The translations under genes were made by a program, and so were the position numbers. A stretch of DNA of 29,944 nucleotides from Armatimonadaceae bacterium. GTDB taxonomy: Bacteria; Armatimonadota; Armatimonadia; Armatimonadales; Armatimonadaceae. The stretch lies in assembly GCA_030446525.1 (NCBI GenBank), contig JAUJNC010000058.1, forward strand, positions 1-29,944. Direction: 5' to 3'. Shown here in pieces: positions 18,631 through 28,189 of the stretch. Position 1 is the first letter of the stretch, and the number at the start of each line of letters is the position of its first letter. The notes beneath the pieces were generated by a model. That model had not been told where the DNA came from. It ran no database searches and saw only the letters and a program-made list of their open reading frames with translations.

Positions 18631-19578
18631 ATGAAGCAGGAGCATGTGCGACGAGGGGACTGGGGCAGGCGGTTGGAGCCGAGAGGGGACCGGGTGATCC
18701 ACGGCGCCGGGAGTCGGGCGGCCGGCCTCGGCCGGGACACCGGCGTGATCGGTCCGACGAAGCCCGCCGTCTATATGACCTACGTCGGACTGAAAGGTGA
18801 CGTGTCCGGGTACTTCACGAAACTGCGGGCGCAGCTGCACGAGTATAAGGACACGTTCCTCCTTCCGCAGATCGGTCTGTCAATGACCACAGACGGGTCG
18901 CCGGAGCGGCACTATGAGCACGAGGTGGCGGAAGGGAAGTACGACGACAAGATCGAGATCCTCTGTCAGGGATTGCGGGATCTGAGACGGCCGGCGTTCG
19001 TCCGGATAGGTTACGAGTTCAACGGCGGGTGGAACGGGTACGAGCCGGAAACGTACAAAGCGGCCTGGACCCGCATCGTGTCCGCCTTTCGCAGGCACCG
19101 GCTCGACGAGGTCGCCGCCGTCTGGTGCTACGCGCCGGACGGGCGCGAGAAGGACTACCGGGCGTACTACCCGGGCGACCAGCACGTCGACTGGTGGTCG
19201 GTCGACTGCTTCAGCGCGTCGCACTTCTCGGCCAAAGACACCGTCGCCTTTGTCAAAGAGGCGGCGGCGCGCGGGTACCCCGTGATGATCGGGGAGTCCA
19301 CGCCCCGCAAGGTGGGAGTTCAGGACGGCGACGCGAGCTGGGCAAAATGGTTCGACCCCTATTTCCGATTCATTCGTGACTACCCGAGCGTCAAGGCATT
19401 CTGCTACATCAGCTGGGACTGGGCCAAATATCCGCAGTGGAACGATTGGGGGAACGGCCGGATCGGAGATAACCCGGTCGTTCTGGGCCGTTTCCAGCGC
19501 GAGATGACGGATGCGCTATACCTGCACGGCGCGACAGAGCGGGACCTGCGCCGGATTCTGGGGCTGCCCGCGCTATGA
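18631..19578 (+). CDS. GH26-like glycoside hydrolase
   Basis: A 315-residue protein from the ATG at 18631, six bases after GGGGGAGGG. The body matches the (beta/alpha)8 glycoside hydrolase family 26 pattern: AVYMTYVGLKGDV, FVRIGYEFNGGWNGYEPETY (Glu at about 129, probable acid/base), VAAVWCYAPD, YYPGDQHVDWWSVDCFS, YPVMIGESTPRKV (Glu at about 222, probable nucleophile) and AFCYISWDWAKYPQW. GH26 enzymes are mainly beta-mannanases, with some xylanases and lichenases. No export signal is seen. The first 45 residues (MKQEHVRRGDWG...) are basic and atypical, so a frame error in the N-terminal region could hide a signal peptide. It stands upstream of and parallel to the amidase gene. Confidence 0.75.
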   Translation: MKQEHVRRGDWGRRLEPRGDRVIHGAGSRAAGLGRDTGVIGPTKPAVYMTYVGLKGDVSGYFTKLRAQLHEYKDTFLLPQIGLSMTTDGSPERHYEHEVAEGKYDDKIEILCQGLRDLRRPAFVRIGYEFNGGWNGYEPETYKAAWTRIVSAFRRHRLDEVAAVWCYAPDGREKDYRAYYPGDQHVDWWSVDCFSASHFSAKDTVAFVKEAAARGYPVMIGESTPRKVGVQDGDASWAKWFDPYFRFIRDYPSVKAFCYISWDWAKYPQWNDWGNGRIGDNPVVLGRFQREMTDALYLHGATERDLRRILGLPAL

Positions 19579-19641
19579 CCCCCGCCACAGGGCGACAGTG
19601 CGGGGGGCCATCCCGCGAGGTATCATGACACGGGGGGACGG

Positions 19642-21408
19642 ATGAAGCGCGAACGCGATGGTAGCGGTTCCAAGCAGGCCGGTGGGCTGAACCGGCGGGA
19701 CGTGGTGAAACAGCTGGTTGCGGCGGGGGTGGCGGGGGCCGCGGGGCTGGCGGCGGCGGAGCCGGCGCCGGAGCCTGGGCCGGAGGAGGCGATCGCCCCG
19801 GCGGACATCGCCGCGGCCGACAAGGTGGCGGGGCGCTCCTGCACCGAAGCCGAGCGGGCGCTGATGGCCAAGAGCCTGGGCCGGACGCGCGAAGGCCTCA
19901 AGGCGCTGCGGGCGGGCGATCTCGATAGTTCGGTCGAGCCGGCGACGCACTTCGAGCCGCGCCTGCCCGGGACGCCGGTGCCGCGCGGCAGGAGCGGCTT
20001 CAAGCTGAGCCGGGGGGCCACGCCCCGCTACGACGGCAACCCCGAGAGTCTGGCCTTTGCCACGGCGGTCGACCTGTCCCGCCTGCTCAAGGCGCGCAAG
20101 GTCACGTCGACCGCCCTGACGAAGATGTACCTGGAGCGGCTGAAGCGGTTCGGGCCGCGGCTGAACTGCGTGGTCACCCTCACCGAGGATCTCGCGCTCG
20201 CGCAGGCGGCGCGCGCCGACCAGGAGATCGCGGCCGGGCGCTACCGGGGCCCGCTGCACGGTATCCCCTGGGGCGCCAAGGATCTGCTCGCGACCCGGGG
20301 GATCCCGACCACCTGGGGGGCCAAACCGTACCAGGGGCAGGTCTTCGATTACGACGCGACCGCCGTGCGCCGCCTGGAGGAGGCGGGGGCGGTCCTCCTC
20401 GCCAAGCTGTCGCTGGGCGAGCTGGCGATGGGCGACGTCTGGTTCGGCGGCAAGACGCGCAACCCGTGGCGGCCGGAAAAGGGGTCGAGCGGCTCCTCCG
20501 CGGGCGCCGGCAGCGCCGTCGCCGCCGGACTGGTGGGCTTCGCCGTCGGCAGCGAGACACTCGGGAGCATCGTCAGCCCCTCGGTCGTCAACGGCGTCAC
20601 CGGCCTTCGGCCGACGTACGGCCGCGTGTCCCGGCACGGCGCCATGGCGCTGTGCTGGACCCTGGACAAGCTCGGCCCGATGTGCCGGGGGGTGGAGGAC
20701 TGCGCCCTGGCGCTCGCCGGCATCCACGGCCCCGACGGCCTCGACGGCACGGTCGCCGACGTCCCGTTCCGCTGGGATCCCGGCGCGGACCTTTCCAGGC
20801 TGCGCGTCGGCCTGGACACCGCCGCCTTCGATGCCGCGGAAAAGGACGCCGCCCGGGGCAAGATCTATGGGCAGGCGCTCGACACGCTCCGCGCGCTGGG
20901 TCTGATCCTGCACCCGATCACCCTGCCCGCGAAGACGGACGCCTACGACGCCCTGGCCGAAACGATCATCGCGGCGGAGTCCGCGGCCTCGTTCGCCCGG
21001 CTGACCGCCAGTGGCGGCCTGGACCTGTTGGTGCAGCAGGACGAGGACAGCTGGCCCAACACCTTCCGCGTCGGCTCCACCATCCCCGCCGCGGACTACC
21101 TGCAGGCCCTCCGGGTCCGCACCCGGCTGCAGCACGCGATGAAGGAAGCACTGGAAGAGGTGGACCTGTACGTCACCGTCCCGCGCACCGGCCCGTCGCT
21201 CGCGTACACCAACCTGACCGGCTACCCGACGGTCGTCACCCGCTGCGGCCTGCACGAGGGCCTGCCCCAGTCCCTCGAGTTCGTCGGCGGGCTGTACCAG
21301 GAGGCCGCGATCCTGCGCGTCGCCCTCGCGTACGAACAGGCGACCCCGTGGCACACGCAGTGGCCGGACACCGAGAAGATCCCGCCCTTGCCGGTGGGCT
21401 CCTCGTGA
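19642..21408 (+). CDS. Secreted (Tat) amidase-signature family amidase
   Basis: An intact 588-residue protein. The leader GLNRRDVVKQLVAAGVAGAAGLAAA has the twin-arginine pattern. After an Ala/Pro-rich linker the amidase-signature fold begins (ATAVDLSRLLKARKVTSTAL). The Ser-cisSer-Lys triad is visible: Lys in GIPWGAKDLLA (about residue 213), cis-Ser in GSSGSSAGAGSAVAAG (about 287) and the nucleophile Ser in GSETLGSIVSPS (about 311). This family hydrolyses or transfers amides. The export signal and lone gene argue against a tRNA-dependent GatA role. The C terminus contains LTGYPTVVTRCG and LEFVGGLYQEAAIL, as usual. A prolyl oligopeptidase gene follows after 36 bp, possibly in one transcript for peptide and amide scavenging. 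Confidence 0.9.
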   Translation: MKRERDGSGSKQAGGLNRRDVVKQLVAAGVAGAAGLAAAEPAPEPGPEEAIAPADIAAADKVAGRSCTEAERALMAKSLGRTREGLKALRAGDLDSSVEPATHFEPRLPGTPVPRGRSGFKLSRGATPRYDGNPESLAFATAVDLSRLLKARKVTSTALTKMYLERLKRFGPRLNCVVTLTEDLALAQAARADQEIAAGRYRGPLHGIPWGAKDLLATRGIPTTWGAKPYQGQVFDYDATAVRRLEEAGAVLLAKLSLGELAMGDVWFGGKTRNPWRPEKGSSGSSAGAGSAVAAGLVGFAVGSETLGSIVSPSVVNGVTGLRPTYGRVSRHGAMALCWTLDKLGPMCRGVEDCALALAGIHGPDGLDGTVADVPFRWDPGADLSRLRVGLDTAAFDAAEKDAARGKIYGQALDTLRALGLILHPITLPAKTDAYDALAETIIAAESAASFARLTASGGLDLLVQQDEDSWPNTFRVGSTIPAADYLQALRVRTRLQHAMKEALEEVDLYVTVPRTGPSLAYTNLTGYPTVVTRCGLHEGLPQSLEFVGGLYQEAAILRVALAYEQATPWHTQWPDTEKIPPLPVGSS

Positions 21409-21444
21409 AGCGCCCGATCCGTCCGTTGAAGGAGAAGTCTGATC

Positions 21445-23610
21445 ATGTCTTCCGGTTTGTTCCTGCTTGCCGCTCTGCTGATCGTGGCTCTTGCCGCCGT
21501 GCTTCCTGGCCAGGCCGAGGGCGCCCCAGGTGAAAAGCTTGTCTACCCGCCCGCCCGCAAGGGGGATCAGGTGGACGACTACCACGGCACCAAAGTCGCC
21601 GACCCGTACCGCTGGCTCGAGGACGCCCAGGCGCCCGAAACCCGGGAATGGATCGAGGCGCAGAACCAGCTGACCTCCGGCTACCTCCGGGGCATCCCCG
21701 GGAGCGACCGCATCCGCGAGCGTCTGACCCGGCTGTGGGATTACGAGAAGTACGGCGTCCCGTTCCGGGAGGGAGGGCGCTACTTTTACACCAAGAACGA
21801 GGGCCTGCAGAACCAGAGCGTGCTGTACGTGACCGAGTCGCTGGGCGGGACGCCGCGCGTGCTGCTCGACCCGAACGCGTTGTCGAAGGACGGCACGGTC
21901 GCCCTGTCCGGCTACGAGGTCAGCCGGGACGGCAAACGCCTCGCCTACGGCCTGGCGACCGCCGGGTCCGACTGGCAGGAGTGGCGGGTGCGCGACGTCG
22001 ACACGGGCGAGGACCTTCCCGATCACCTGCGCTGGGTCAAGTTCTCGGGGGCGTCTTGGGCGCACGACGGCAGGGGCTTCTTTTACAGCCGCTACGACGA
22101 GCCGGCCAAGGGCGCGGAGCTGCAGCAGACCAACTACCACCAGAAGCTGTACTACCACCGCCTGGGCACGCCGCAGACGGAGGACGCGCTGATCTATCAG
22201 CGGCCCGACCAGAAGGAGTGGGGATTCGGCGGCCACGTCACCGAGGACGGGCGGTACCTGATCATCCGCGTCTCGCAGGGCACCGAGCGCAAGAACCGCG
22301 TTTTTTATAAGGACCTGCAGGCCCAAGACGCCCCCGTCGTCGAGCTGCTGGGCGAGGCCGACGCGTTTTACGGGTTCCTGGGCAACGACGGTCCGCTGTT
22401 CTGGTTCCGGACCGACCGGAACGCCCCGCGCGGGCGCGTGATCTCCGTCGACACCCGGAGCCCCGACCCGGCCCAGTGGAAGGAGGTCATCCCCGAGGCC
22501 CCGGAGACGCTGCGCGCCGTCGCCCTGGTGGGCGACCGGTTCTTCGCCTCGTACCTGAAGGACGCCTATACCCAGGTCAAGGTGTTCGCGCTCCAGGGCG
22601 CCCTGGAGCGCGTGGTGGCGCTGCCCGGCATCGGGACGGCCGCGGGCTTCGGCGGCAAGCGCACGGACGAAGAAACCTTCTACGCCTTCACCAGCTTCAC
22701 CACGCCGACCACGATCTACCGCTACGACGTGGCCGGCGGCCAGAGCACGGTGCTCCGGAAGCCGGCGGTGGACTTCCACCCCGACGACTACGAAACCAGG
22801 CAGGTCTTCTACCAGAGCAAGGACGGCACGCGGGTGCCGATGTTCCTCACCCACCGCAAGGGGCTCACGTGGGACGGCGGCAATCCGACGTACCTGTACG
22901 GCTACGGCGGCTTCAACGCGTCGCTGACCCCGTTCTTTTCGCCGGCCCACCTGGTCTGGATGGAGATGGGCGGCGTGTTCGCGGTCGCCAACCTGCGCGG
23001 CGGGGGCGAGTACGGCGAGCCGTGGCACGAGGCGGGCAAGAAGCGCAACAAGCAGAACGTCTTCGACGACTTCCTCGCCGCGGCCGAGTGGCTCCACGCG
23101 AACAAGGTCACCAACCCCAAAAAGCTGACGATCGCCGGGGGCAGCAACGGCGGCCTGTTGGTCGGGGCCTGCCTGACCCAGCGCCCGGATCTGTTCGGCG
23201 CCGCGCCGTGCAGGCCGAGCAGGGTGTGCAGAAGCTGAAGGAGCGGGTGCCATCGGGTGGGCCTGGATCAGTGACTACGGCTCGCCGGACGACCCGGAGG
23301 AGTTCCGGGCGCTGTACGCCTACTCGCCGCTGCACAACCTGAAGCCCGGGCATTCGCCGACGCCGGTCACCACGAGCGACCACGACGACCGGGTGGTGCC
23401 GGCGCACAGCTTCAAGTTCAAGTGGCCGCCCTGCAGGCGGCCCAGGGGGGAGGCGCGCTCGCCCTGATCCGCCATCGAGACGCGCGGGCCGGGCATGGGG
23501 CGGCAAGCCCACCGCCAAGATCATCGAGGAGATCACCGACGCGTACGCCTTCCTGCTCAAGGCGCTCGACATCACGCTGCCGGACGCGTTCGGCAAGCCG
23601 GCGCGAGTGA
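21445..23610 (+). pseudogene. Secreted prolyl oligopeptidase (S9A), damaged in the catalytic 3' part
   Basis: The ATG at 21445 has AAGGAG upstream. A signal peptide (FLLAALLIVALAAVLPGQA) precedes DDYHGTKVADPYRWLED, the S9A N-terminal signature. A seven-blade propeller follows, then the hydrolase domain: YGYGGFNASLTPFF, NLRGGGEYGEPWHEAGKK and the nucleophile Ser in IAGGSNGGLLVGA (about residue 566). Right after DLFGAA the sequence (about 23208-23252) no longer fits the family and the frame changes. It resumes as [40 protein letters not shown] (catalytic Asp), and after further shifts ETRAGHGA-like (catalytic His) and IIEEITDAYAFLLKALDITL. The end near 23610 is approximate. All three catalytic residues can be found but not in one frame. 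Confidence 0.85.
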
Positions 23611-23655
23611 GCAGGACAAACCCCGCTGTCGCGGAAAATAGGCAATGGGACGGGA

Positions 23656-23671
23656 GAAGCCTTCGGGCTTC
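23656..23671 (+). terminator. UUCG tetraloop hairpin downstream of the oligopeptidase
   Basis: GAAGCC-TTCG-GGCTTC forms a six-pair stem with the very stable UUCG loop in the gap before the next gene. No T run follows directly, so it is a weak terminator or an mRNA-stabilising hairpin. Confidence 0.45.
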
Positions 23672-23705
23672 ACAAACGCATCTTTCGTGGCAGAAAGGCA
23701 ATCCT

Positions 23706-25096
23706 TTGCATAACAAAAACATCTACGTTTCGCGGCGGCGGTTCCCGGCCTCCTCCTGACGGCCTGGCGCCGGCGGGGCTGCCGGGAGTGGTTCGCGACG
23801 GAGGCCCTGGCCCAGGAGCAGGAGCGGGCCGCCGACATGCCGCGCAGGATCGGCCCCAACGACGAGATCGTGTTCGGCGCTATCGGCCTCCGGGCGGCAG
23901 CAAGGGCGGGTTCCGTCAGGGGTTGGGCATCACCAAGGCGGCGCGCAATCAGAAGGGCACGCGGGTGGTGGCCGTGTGCGACGTGGATGTCCAGCATCGG
24001 GAAGAGGCGGCTAAAGAGTTCGGCCCGGACACGAAGCAATATTTCGACTACCGCGGCTCGCTGGCCCGCCCGGACATCGACGCCACGATCGGCACTCCCG
24101 ACCACTGGCACGCCGAGCGCCATCGACGCGATGCGCGCCGGCAAGGACGTGTACTGCGAGAAGCCGCTGACGCTCACCATCGAGGAGGGCAAGAAGCTGG
24201 TGCAGGTGGCCAAGGAGACGGGGCGCGTCTTCCAGACCGGCAGCCAGCAGCGCTCGACCGGCGCTTCCGGCTGGCCTGTGAGCCTGGTGCGCAACGGCCG
24301 CATCGGGCAAGATCCGGCGGGTGGAGGCACACCTCCCGGGAGCGCCGTCGGGCGGGCCGTTCGAAGCCAAGCCCATACCCCGGGACCTGGACTGGAACTG
24401 GTGGCTGGGCCCCGCCGCGTATGCGGAGTACGTCCCGCAGCGGACCCACGGCACGTTCCGCTGGTGGTTCGAGTATCCGGGCGGCATGGTCACCGACTGG
24501 GGCGCGCACCACAACGACATCGCCCAATGGGGCCTGGGGATGGACCGCTCCGGACCTGTCCGCGTGGAGTCGACCGGCAAGGCGCTGGAATCGGCGTCGC
24601 AGCTCAACGCCTACAACGTCTTCACGCAGTTCGACATCACCTACACGTACCCGGACGACGTGACGCTGCTGTGCACCAGCAAAGGCGAGAACGGCGTCCG
24701 GTTCGAGGGCGAGAACGGCTGGATCTTCGTCAGCCGCGGCAAGATCGAGGCCAGCGACCCCAAGCTGCTGGAAGAGCCGCTTCCCGAGAGCGCCACCCGG
24801 CTCTACGTGTCGAACAGCCACATGGGCAACTTCGACTGCGTCCGCCGCGCCAGCAGCCGATCTGCGACGCCGAGGTCGGCACCGCTCGGTCACCGTCTGC
24901 CACCTGGGCAACATCTCGCTGCGGCTGGGCGGGCGCAGGCTCGACTGGGACCCCTAAAGGGAGCAGTTCACGGGCGACAGCGAGGGCCAACGCCCTCCTC
25001 GGCCGCGTCATGCGCCGGCCCTGGAGCGGCAAGGCGACGGGCGGGCCGCACGCTCCGCCCCGCGCCGCGTTCTTCCATGAGCGAGTCACCGCATAA
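23706..25096 (+). pseudogene. Gfo/Idh/MocA oxidoreductase, Tat-exported type, several frameshifts
   Basis: A TTG at 23706 could start [13 protein letters not shown], a twin-arginine leader. The rest is spread over three frames: [92 protein letters not shown] (the EKP motif with catalytic Lys), [44 protein letters not shown] and [14 protein letters not shown]. This is the exported Gfo/Idh type common near polysaccharide genes, an NAD(P)-linked sugar or sugar-acid dehydrogenase. Several breaks are one-base changes in short G or C runs, for example GGG for GG at 24305-24307. The 3' end overlaps the next gene. Confidence 0.82.
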
Positions 25097-26056
25097 CCTG
25101 CCCCGGGTGCTGATCACCAACGGCGTGCCGCCCGAGCACCTGGAACCGCTGCACGGCTTGGCCGAGATCGTCTGCGGCTCCGAGGGCAGCCGGCTCCTGC
25201 CGCGCGCCGAGTGTCCTGCGGCTCGCCCTTCGCCTGGACGCGATCATCAACCAGGGCGAGCCTGCGTGGACGCCGAGCCTGCCGGACGCGGCGGCCCGGC
25301 TGGTCGTCGCCAACATCGCCATCGGCTTCGACAACCTCGACACGGCCTTGATGGCCGGGGCGCGGCGTGGGCGACCAACGTGCCGGGCGCCTTCACGGCG
25401 GCGACCGCCGACGCGACGCTGGGGCTGCTGCTGTGGCCTGGCGCGGCGCCTGGCCGAGGCCGACCGGTACGTGCGCTCGGGCCGGTGGGCGGAGGACGGC
25501 TTCCGACCGCGCGACTGGGACGGGCTGTTGCTCGCGGGCAAGACGCTGGGGATCGTCGGCTACGGCGCGATCGGCCAGGCCGTGGCGCGCCGGGCGCGCG
25601 CCTTCGACATGCGCGTGATCCACCACCGCCGGCGGCATAGCTCCGACCCGGACTACCGCACGCTGGACGCGCTGCTGGCCGAATCCGACGTCGTATCCCT
25701 ACACGTCCTGCTGAACTGACCCGGCGCCCTCCTCGACGCCGGGCGTCTGGGCCGATGAGGCGCGGCGCGCTGCTGGTCAACATGGCCCGGGGCCGGTGGT
25801 GGACGAAGGCCCTCGTGGCGGCGCTCCAGTCCGGCCACCTGGCCGGCGCGGCGCTGGACGCCTCGAGCACGAGCCGCGCGTGCACCCGGCGCTGCTCGCC
25901 ATGCCGCAGGTCGTGCTGGCGCCGCACCTGGGCGGGAGCACGACCGAGAGCCGGGCGCTGGCCCGCCGGACCTGCGCCCGCAACGTGGCGGCGGTCCTGC
26001 GGGGGCAGGAGCCGCCCAACCCGGTCAACCGGCCCCACGGACATGTCGCGGCATAG
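25077..26056 (+). pseudogene. D-isomer-specific 2-hydroxyacid dehydrogenase, several frameshifts
   Basis: The ATG at 25077 begins [22 protein letters not shown]. The protein reads on in changing frames: LDAIINQGEPAWTPSLPDAA, LVVANIAIGFDNLDTALMAG, VWATNVPGAFTAATADATLG, GKTLGIVGYGAIGQAVARRA (GxGxxG of the NAD fold), MRRGALLVNMARG, the expected catalytic HEP within EHEPRVHP, and VVLAPHLGGSTTESRALARR with the catalytic His. It ends at TAG 26054-26056. Family members reduce glyoxylate or hydroxypyruvate, or oxidise glycerate and similar acids. Breaks at 25357-25360 (GGGG) and 25791-25794 (GGCC where GGCCC is expected) look like homopolymer errors. A TGA at about 25717 also interrupts the frame. 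Confidence 0.82.
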
Positions 26057-26170
26057 CGGGATCAAGGCGTGGGCCGCCCTTTTGGCCGCGGCCTTCATCG
26101 CCGGCGGGGCGGGCGCCGCGGACGTGACGCTCCGGCCGCACCCGAGGAGGATAGCTGCCTCCGGCTGTCG

Positions 26171-26196
26171 TAGAATGCGGGAAACACCGCAGAGGA
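26171..26196 (+). promoter_or_regulatory. Possible -10 box (TAGAAT) and Shine-Dalgarno (AGAGGA) before Gfo/Idh
   Basis: TAGAAT lies at 26171-26176 and AGAGGA at 26191-26196, five bases before the ATG at 26202. The Shine-Dalgarno decides this start over the longer in-frame extension. The -10 box has no good -35 partner. Confidence 0.35.
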
Positions 26197-26201
26197 TTCC
26201 C

Positions 26202-27431
26202 ATGGCCGAAACAACCGACGAAGCAGCCGCTGAATCCGGCGTCGCCGCGGGCGAGGAAACCGACGCCAAGACGTCAGCCGAGGCGACCGAGGACGACTAC
26301 AGCCTGAGCAAGAAGTCGTCCGACCGGGAGTTCGCGGCGCCCGCGCTGCCGTACCTGCCGCGTGATCCGAAGGCGTATCGTCCCAAGATCGGGCTGATCG
26401 CCTGCGGGGGCATCACGCAGACCCACCTCAAAGCCTACAAGAAGGCGGGCTACAACGTCGTGGCGCTGTGCGACCTTGTCGAGGAGCGGGCGCGCAAGCG
26501 GCAGCAGGAGTTCTACCCCGACGCGGACGTTTATACCGATTATCGGGACGTGCTCGCCCGCCAGGACATCGAGGTCGTGGACATCGCGACGCACCCGCCC
26601 GAGCGCGTTGTCCTGATCGAGGACGCGCTCAAGGCACGTAAGCATGTGCTCAGCCAGAAGCCGTTCGTACTGGATCTCGACATCGGCGAGCGGCTCGTGG
26701 CGCTCGCCGGGCAGCAGGGGGTGAAGCTGGCCGTGAACCAGAACGGGCGCTGGGCGCCGCATTTCTCCTACATCCGCGAGGCGGTCCGAAGCGGTCTGGT
26801 GGGCGACGTCCTGGGCGCGCACCTGGGCGTCCATTGGGACCACACCTGGATCGTGAACACCCCCTTCAACGAGATCCACGACGTGATCCTGTACGATTTC
26901 GCCATCCACTGGTTCGATTTCGTCAACAGCATCCTCCCGGACCGGAAGATGACGCGTGTCTATGCTTCCAAAACGCGCGCCGCGGGGCAGGCCGCCAAAC
27001 CGCCCATGCTCGCCCAGGCGCTGATCGAGATGGAGGGCGGGCAGGCGTCGCTCGTCTTCGACGCGCACATCCGGACGGGCGCCCTCGACCACACGTACGT
27101 CGGCGGCACGGCGGGCACCATCACCAGCACCGGCCCGGGCCTGTCCAAACAGACCGTCACCCTGTACACGGAACAGGGGCACGCCAGCCCCCGCCTGGAA
27201 GGCTCCTGGTTTCCCAACGGCTTCCACGGCACCATGGGCGAGCTGCTCTCGGCGATCGAGGAGGACCGGGAGCCGAGCAACAACGCGCGCCAGAACCTCC
27301 GGGGCCTGGAGCTTTGCTTCGCCGCGATCGCCAGCGCCACGGAAGGGGCGCCCAGGGTGCCCGGCGAGGTGCGGCAGCTGCCCGCCGGCGCCGCGCCGCT
27401 CGCGATGGACCCGGGGAAGGGACGCTCATGA
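26202..27431 (+). CDS. Gfo/Idh/MocA family oxidoreductase (intact)
   Basis: A 409-residue protein from the ATG at 26202. An acidic, low-complexity N terminus (AETTDEAAAESGVAAGEETD) precedes the Rossmann fold (KIGLIACGGITQTHLKAYKKA, VVALCDLVEERARK). VDIATHPPERVVL, HVLSQKPFVLDL (the EKP motif is QKPF here), VNQNGRWAPHFSYIREAV and YDFAIHWFDFVNS (the conserved G-x-H-x-x-D helix) follow. The C-terminal beta sheet contains GGTAGTITSTGPG. NAD(P)-dependent oxidation of a sugar, inositol or sugar acid is expected. The open frame extends upstream through a signal-peptide-like stretch (from 26043), but the ribosome-binding site favours 26202. The stop overlaps the next gene by ATGA, so the two are coupled. 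Confidence 0.9.
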   Translation: MAETTDEAAAESGVAAGEETDAKTSAEATEDDYSLSKKSSDREFAAPALPYLPRDPKAYRPKIGLIACGGITQTHLKAYKKAGYNVVALCDLVEERARKRQQEFYPDADVYTDYRDVLARQDIEVVDIATHPPERVVLIEDALKARKHVLSQKPFVLDLDIGERLVALAGQQGVKLAVNQNGRWAPHFSYIREAVRSGLVGDVLGAHLGVHWDHTWIVNTPFNEIHDVILYDFAIHWFDFVNSILPDRKMTRVYASKTRAAGQAAKPPMLAQALIEMEGGQASLVFDAHIRTGALDHTYVGGTAGTITSTGPGLSKQTVTLYTEQGHASPRLEGSWFPNGFHGTMGELLSAIEEDREPSNNARQNLRGLELCFAAIASATEGAPRVPGEVRQLPAGAAPLAMDPGKGRS

Positions 27432-28189
27432 AGATCGCCTTTAACACCGCCAACCTCGTCGCGCGGGTCAGCGGCTACCGTTTCGAGCTCAAACGCTGGG
27501 GCGAGCAGCACCAGCGGACCGTCGAGGCGACCGACGAGAGCGCCTGGCGATCGATCTGCCAGGAGATCGCCGGGTCGGGGTTCCGGGCCGTCGAGGTCTG
27601 GGAAGCGCACGCCTCGCCCGAGACGCTGACCGCGGAGCGCGCCCGGACGTGGAAACAGGTCCTGGACGACCACGGCCTGCAGGCGGTCGCCTACGCCGGC
27701 AAGCTGGGCCCGGGCACGGTCCAGGTCTGCCAGTGGCTGGGCATCGGGCACATCGACGGCGGCATGGGCGGCTTGAACGTCAAGGAGGCCACCGACCTGT
27801 GCCGGGCGTCCGGCATCGCTTTCCACTTCGAGAACCACCCGCAAAAGAGCGCCGAGGCGATACTCGCCGCGATCGACGGCGGCAACGAGTGGCTCGGCGT
27901 GTGCATCGACACGGGCTGGCTGGGGACGCAGGGCGTGGACGCGCCCGGGGCGATCCGCATCTGCGGCAGCCGCGTCCGGCACGTCCACCTGAAAGACGTC
28001 CGGGCGGTCGGGGCGCACGAAACCTGTCTGCTCGGCACGGGCGTCGTCGATGTCGCCGGGTGCATCCAGGCGCTGAAAGAAATCGGTTACGACGGCTGGT
28101 ACTCCTGGGAGGACGAGCCGGAGGACCGCAACCCGTTCGACTCCGCCGCCCGGAACCGTGAGTGGATCGAGAGGCACCTGGCGCCATGA
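27428..28189 (+). CDS. Sugar phosphate isomerase/epimerase (xylose isomerase-like TIM barrel)
   Basis: A 253-residue protein, intact. It begins MKIAFNTANLVARVSGYRF, and shows the metal-ligand pattern of AP-endonuclease-2-type TIM barrels: FRAVEVWEAHA (Glu), GIAFHFENHP (Glu, His), VCIDTGW (Asp), VRHVHLKDV (His, Asp) and GWYSWEDEPED (Glu). Family members isomerise or epimerise sugars or keto-sugars, or decarboxylate or dehydrate inositol derivatives. The ATG overlaps the stop of the preceding Gfo/Idh gene, and the TGA overlaps the ATG of the following truncated gene. The pairing with Gfo/Idh is common and suggests consecutive steps on the same sugar. Confidence 0.88.
   Translation: MKIAFNTANLVARVSGYRFELKRWGEQHQRTVEATDESAWRSICQEIAGSGFRAVEVWEAHASPETLTAERARTWKQVLDDHGLQAVAYAGKLGPGTVQVCQWLGIGHIDGGMGGLNVKEATDLCRASGIAFHFENHPQKSAEAILAAIDGGNEWLGVCIDTGWLGTQGVDAPGAIRICGSRVRHVHLKDVRAVGAHETCLLGTGVVDVAGCIQALKEIGYDGWYSWEDEPEDRNPFDSAARNREWIERHLAP

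Noticed and set aside
18358..18840. N-terminal extension of the carboxylate-amine ligase
   Set aside because: The open frame continues upstream, but the family start and a GGAGG lie at 18357. The extension is compositionally odd and partly antisense to the glycosidase.
19573..23253. Very long minus-strand open frame (1226 codons)
   Set aside because: It is exactly antisense to the amidase and prolyl oligopeptidase genes, which have family motifs. The translation is Arg/Val/Gly-rich without domains, an effect of high GC.
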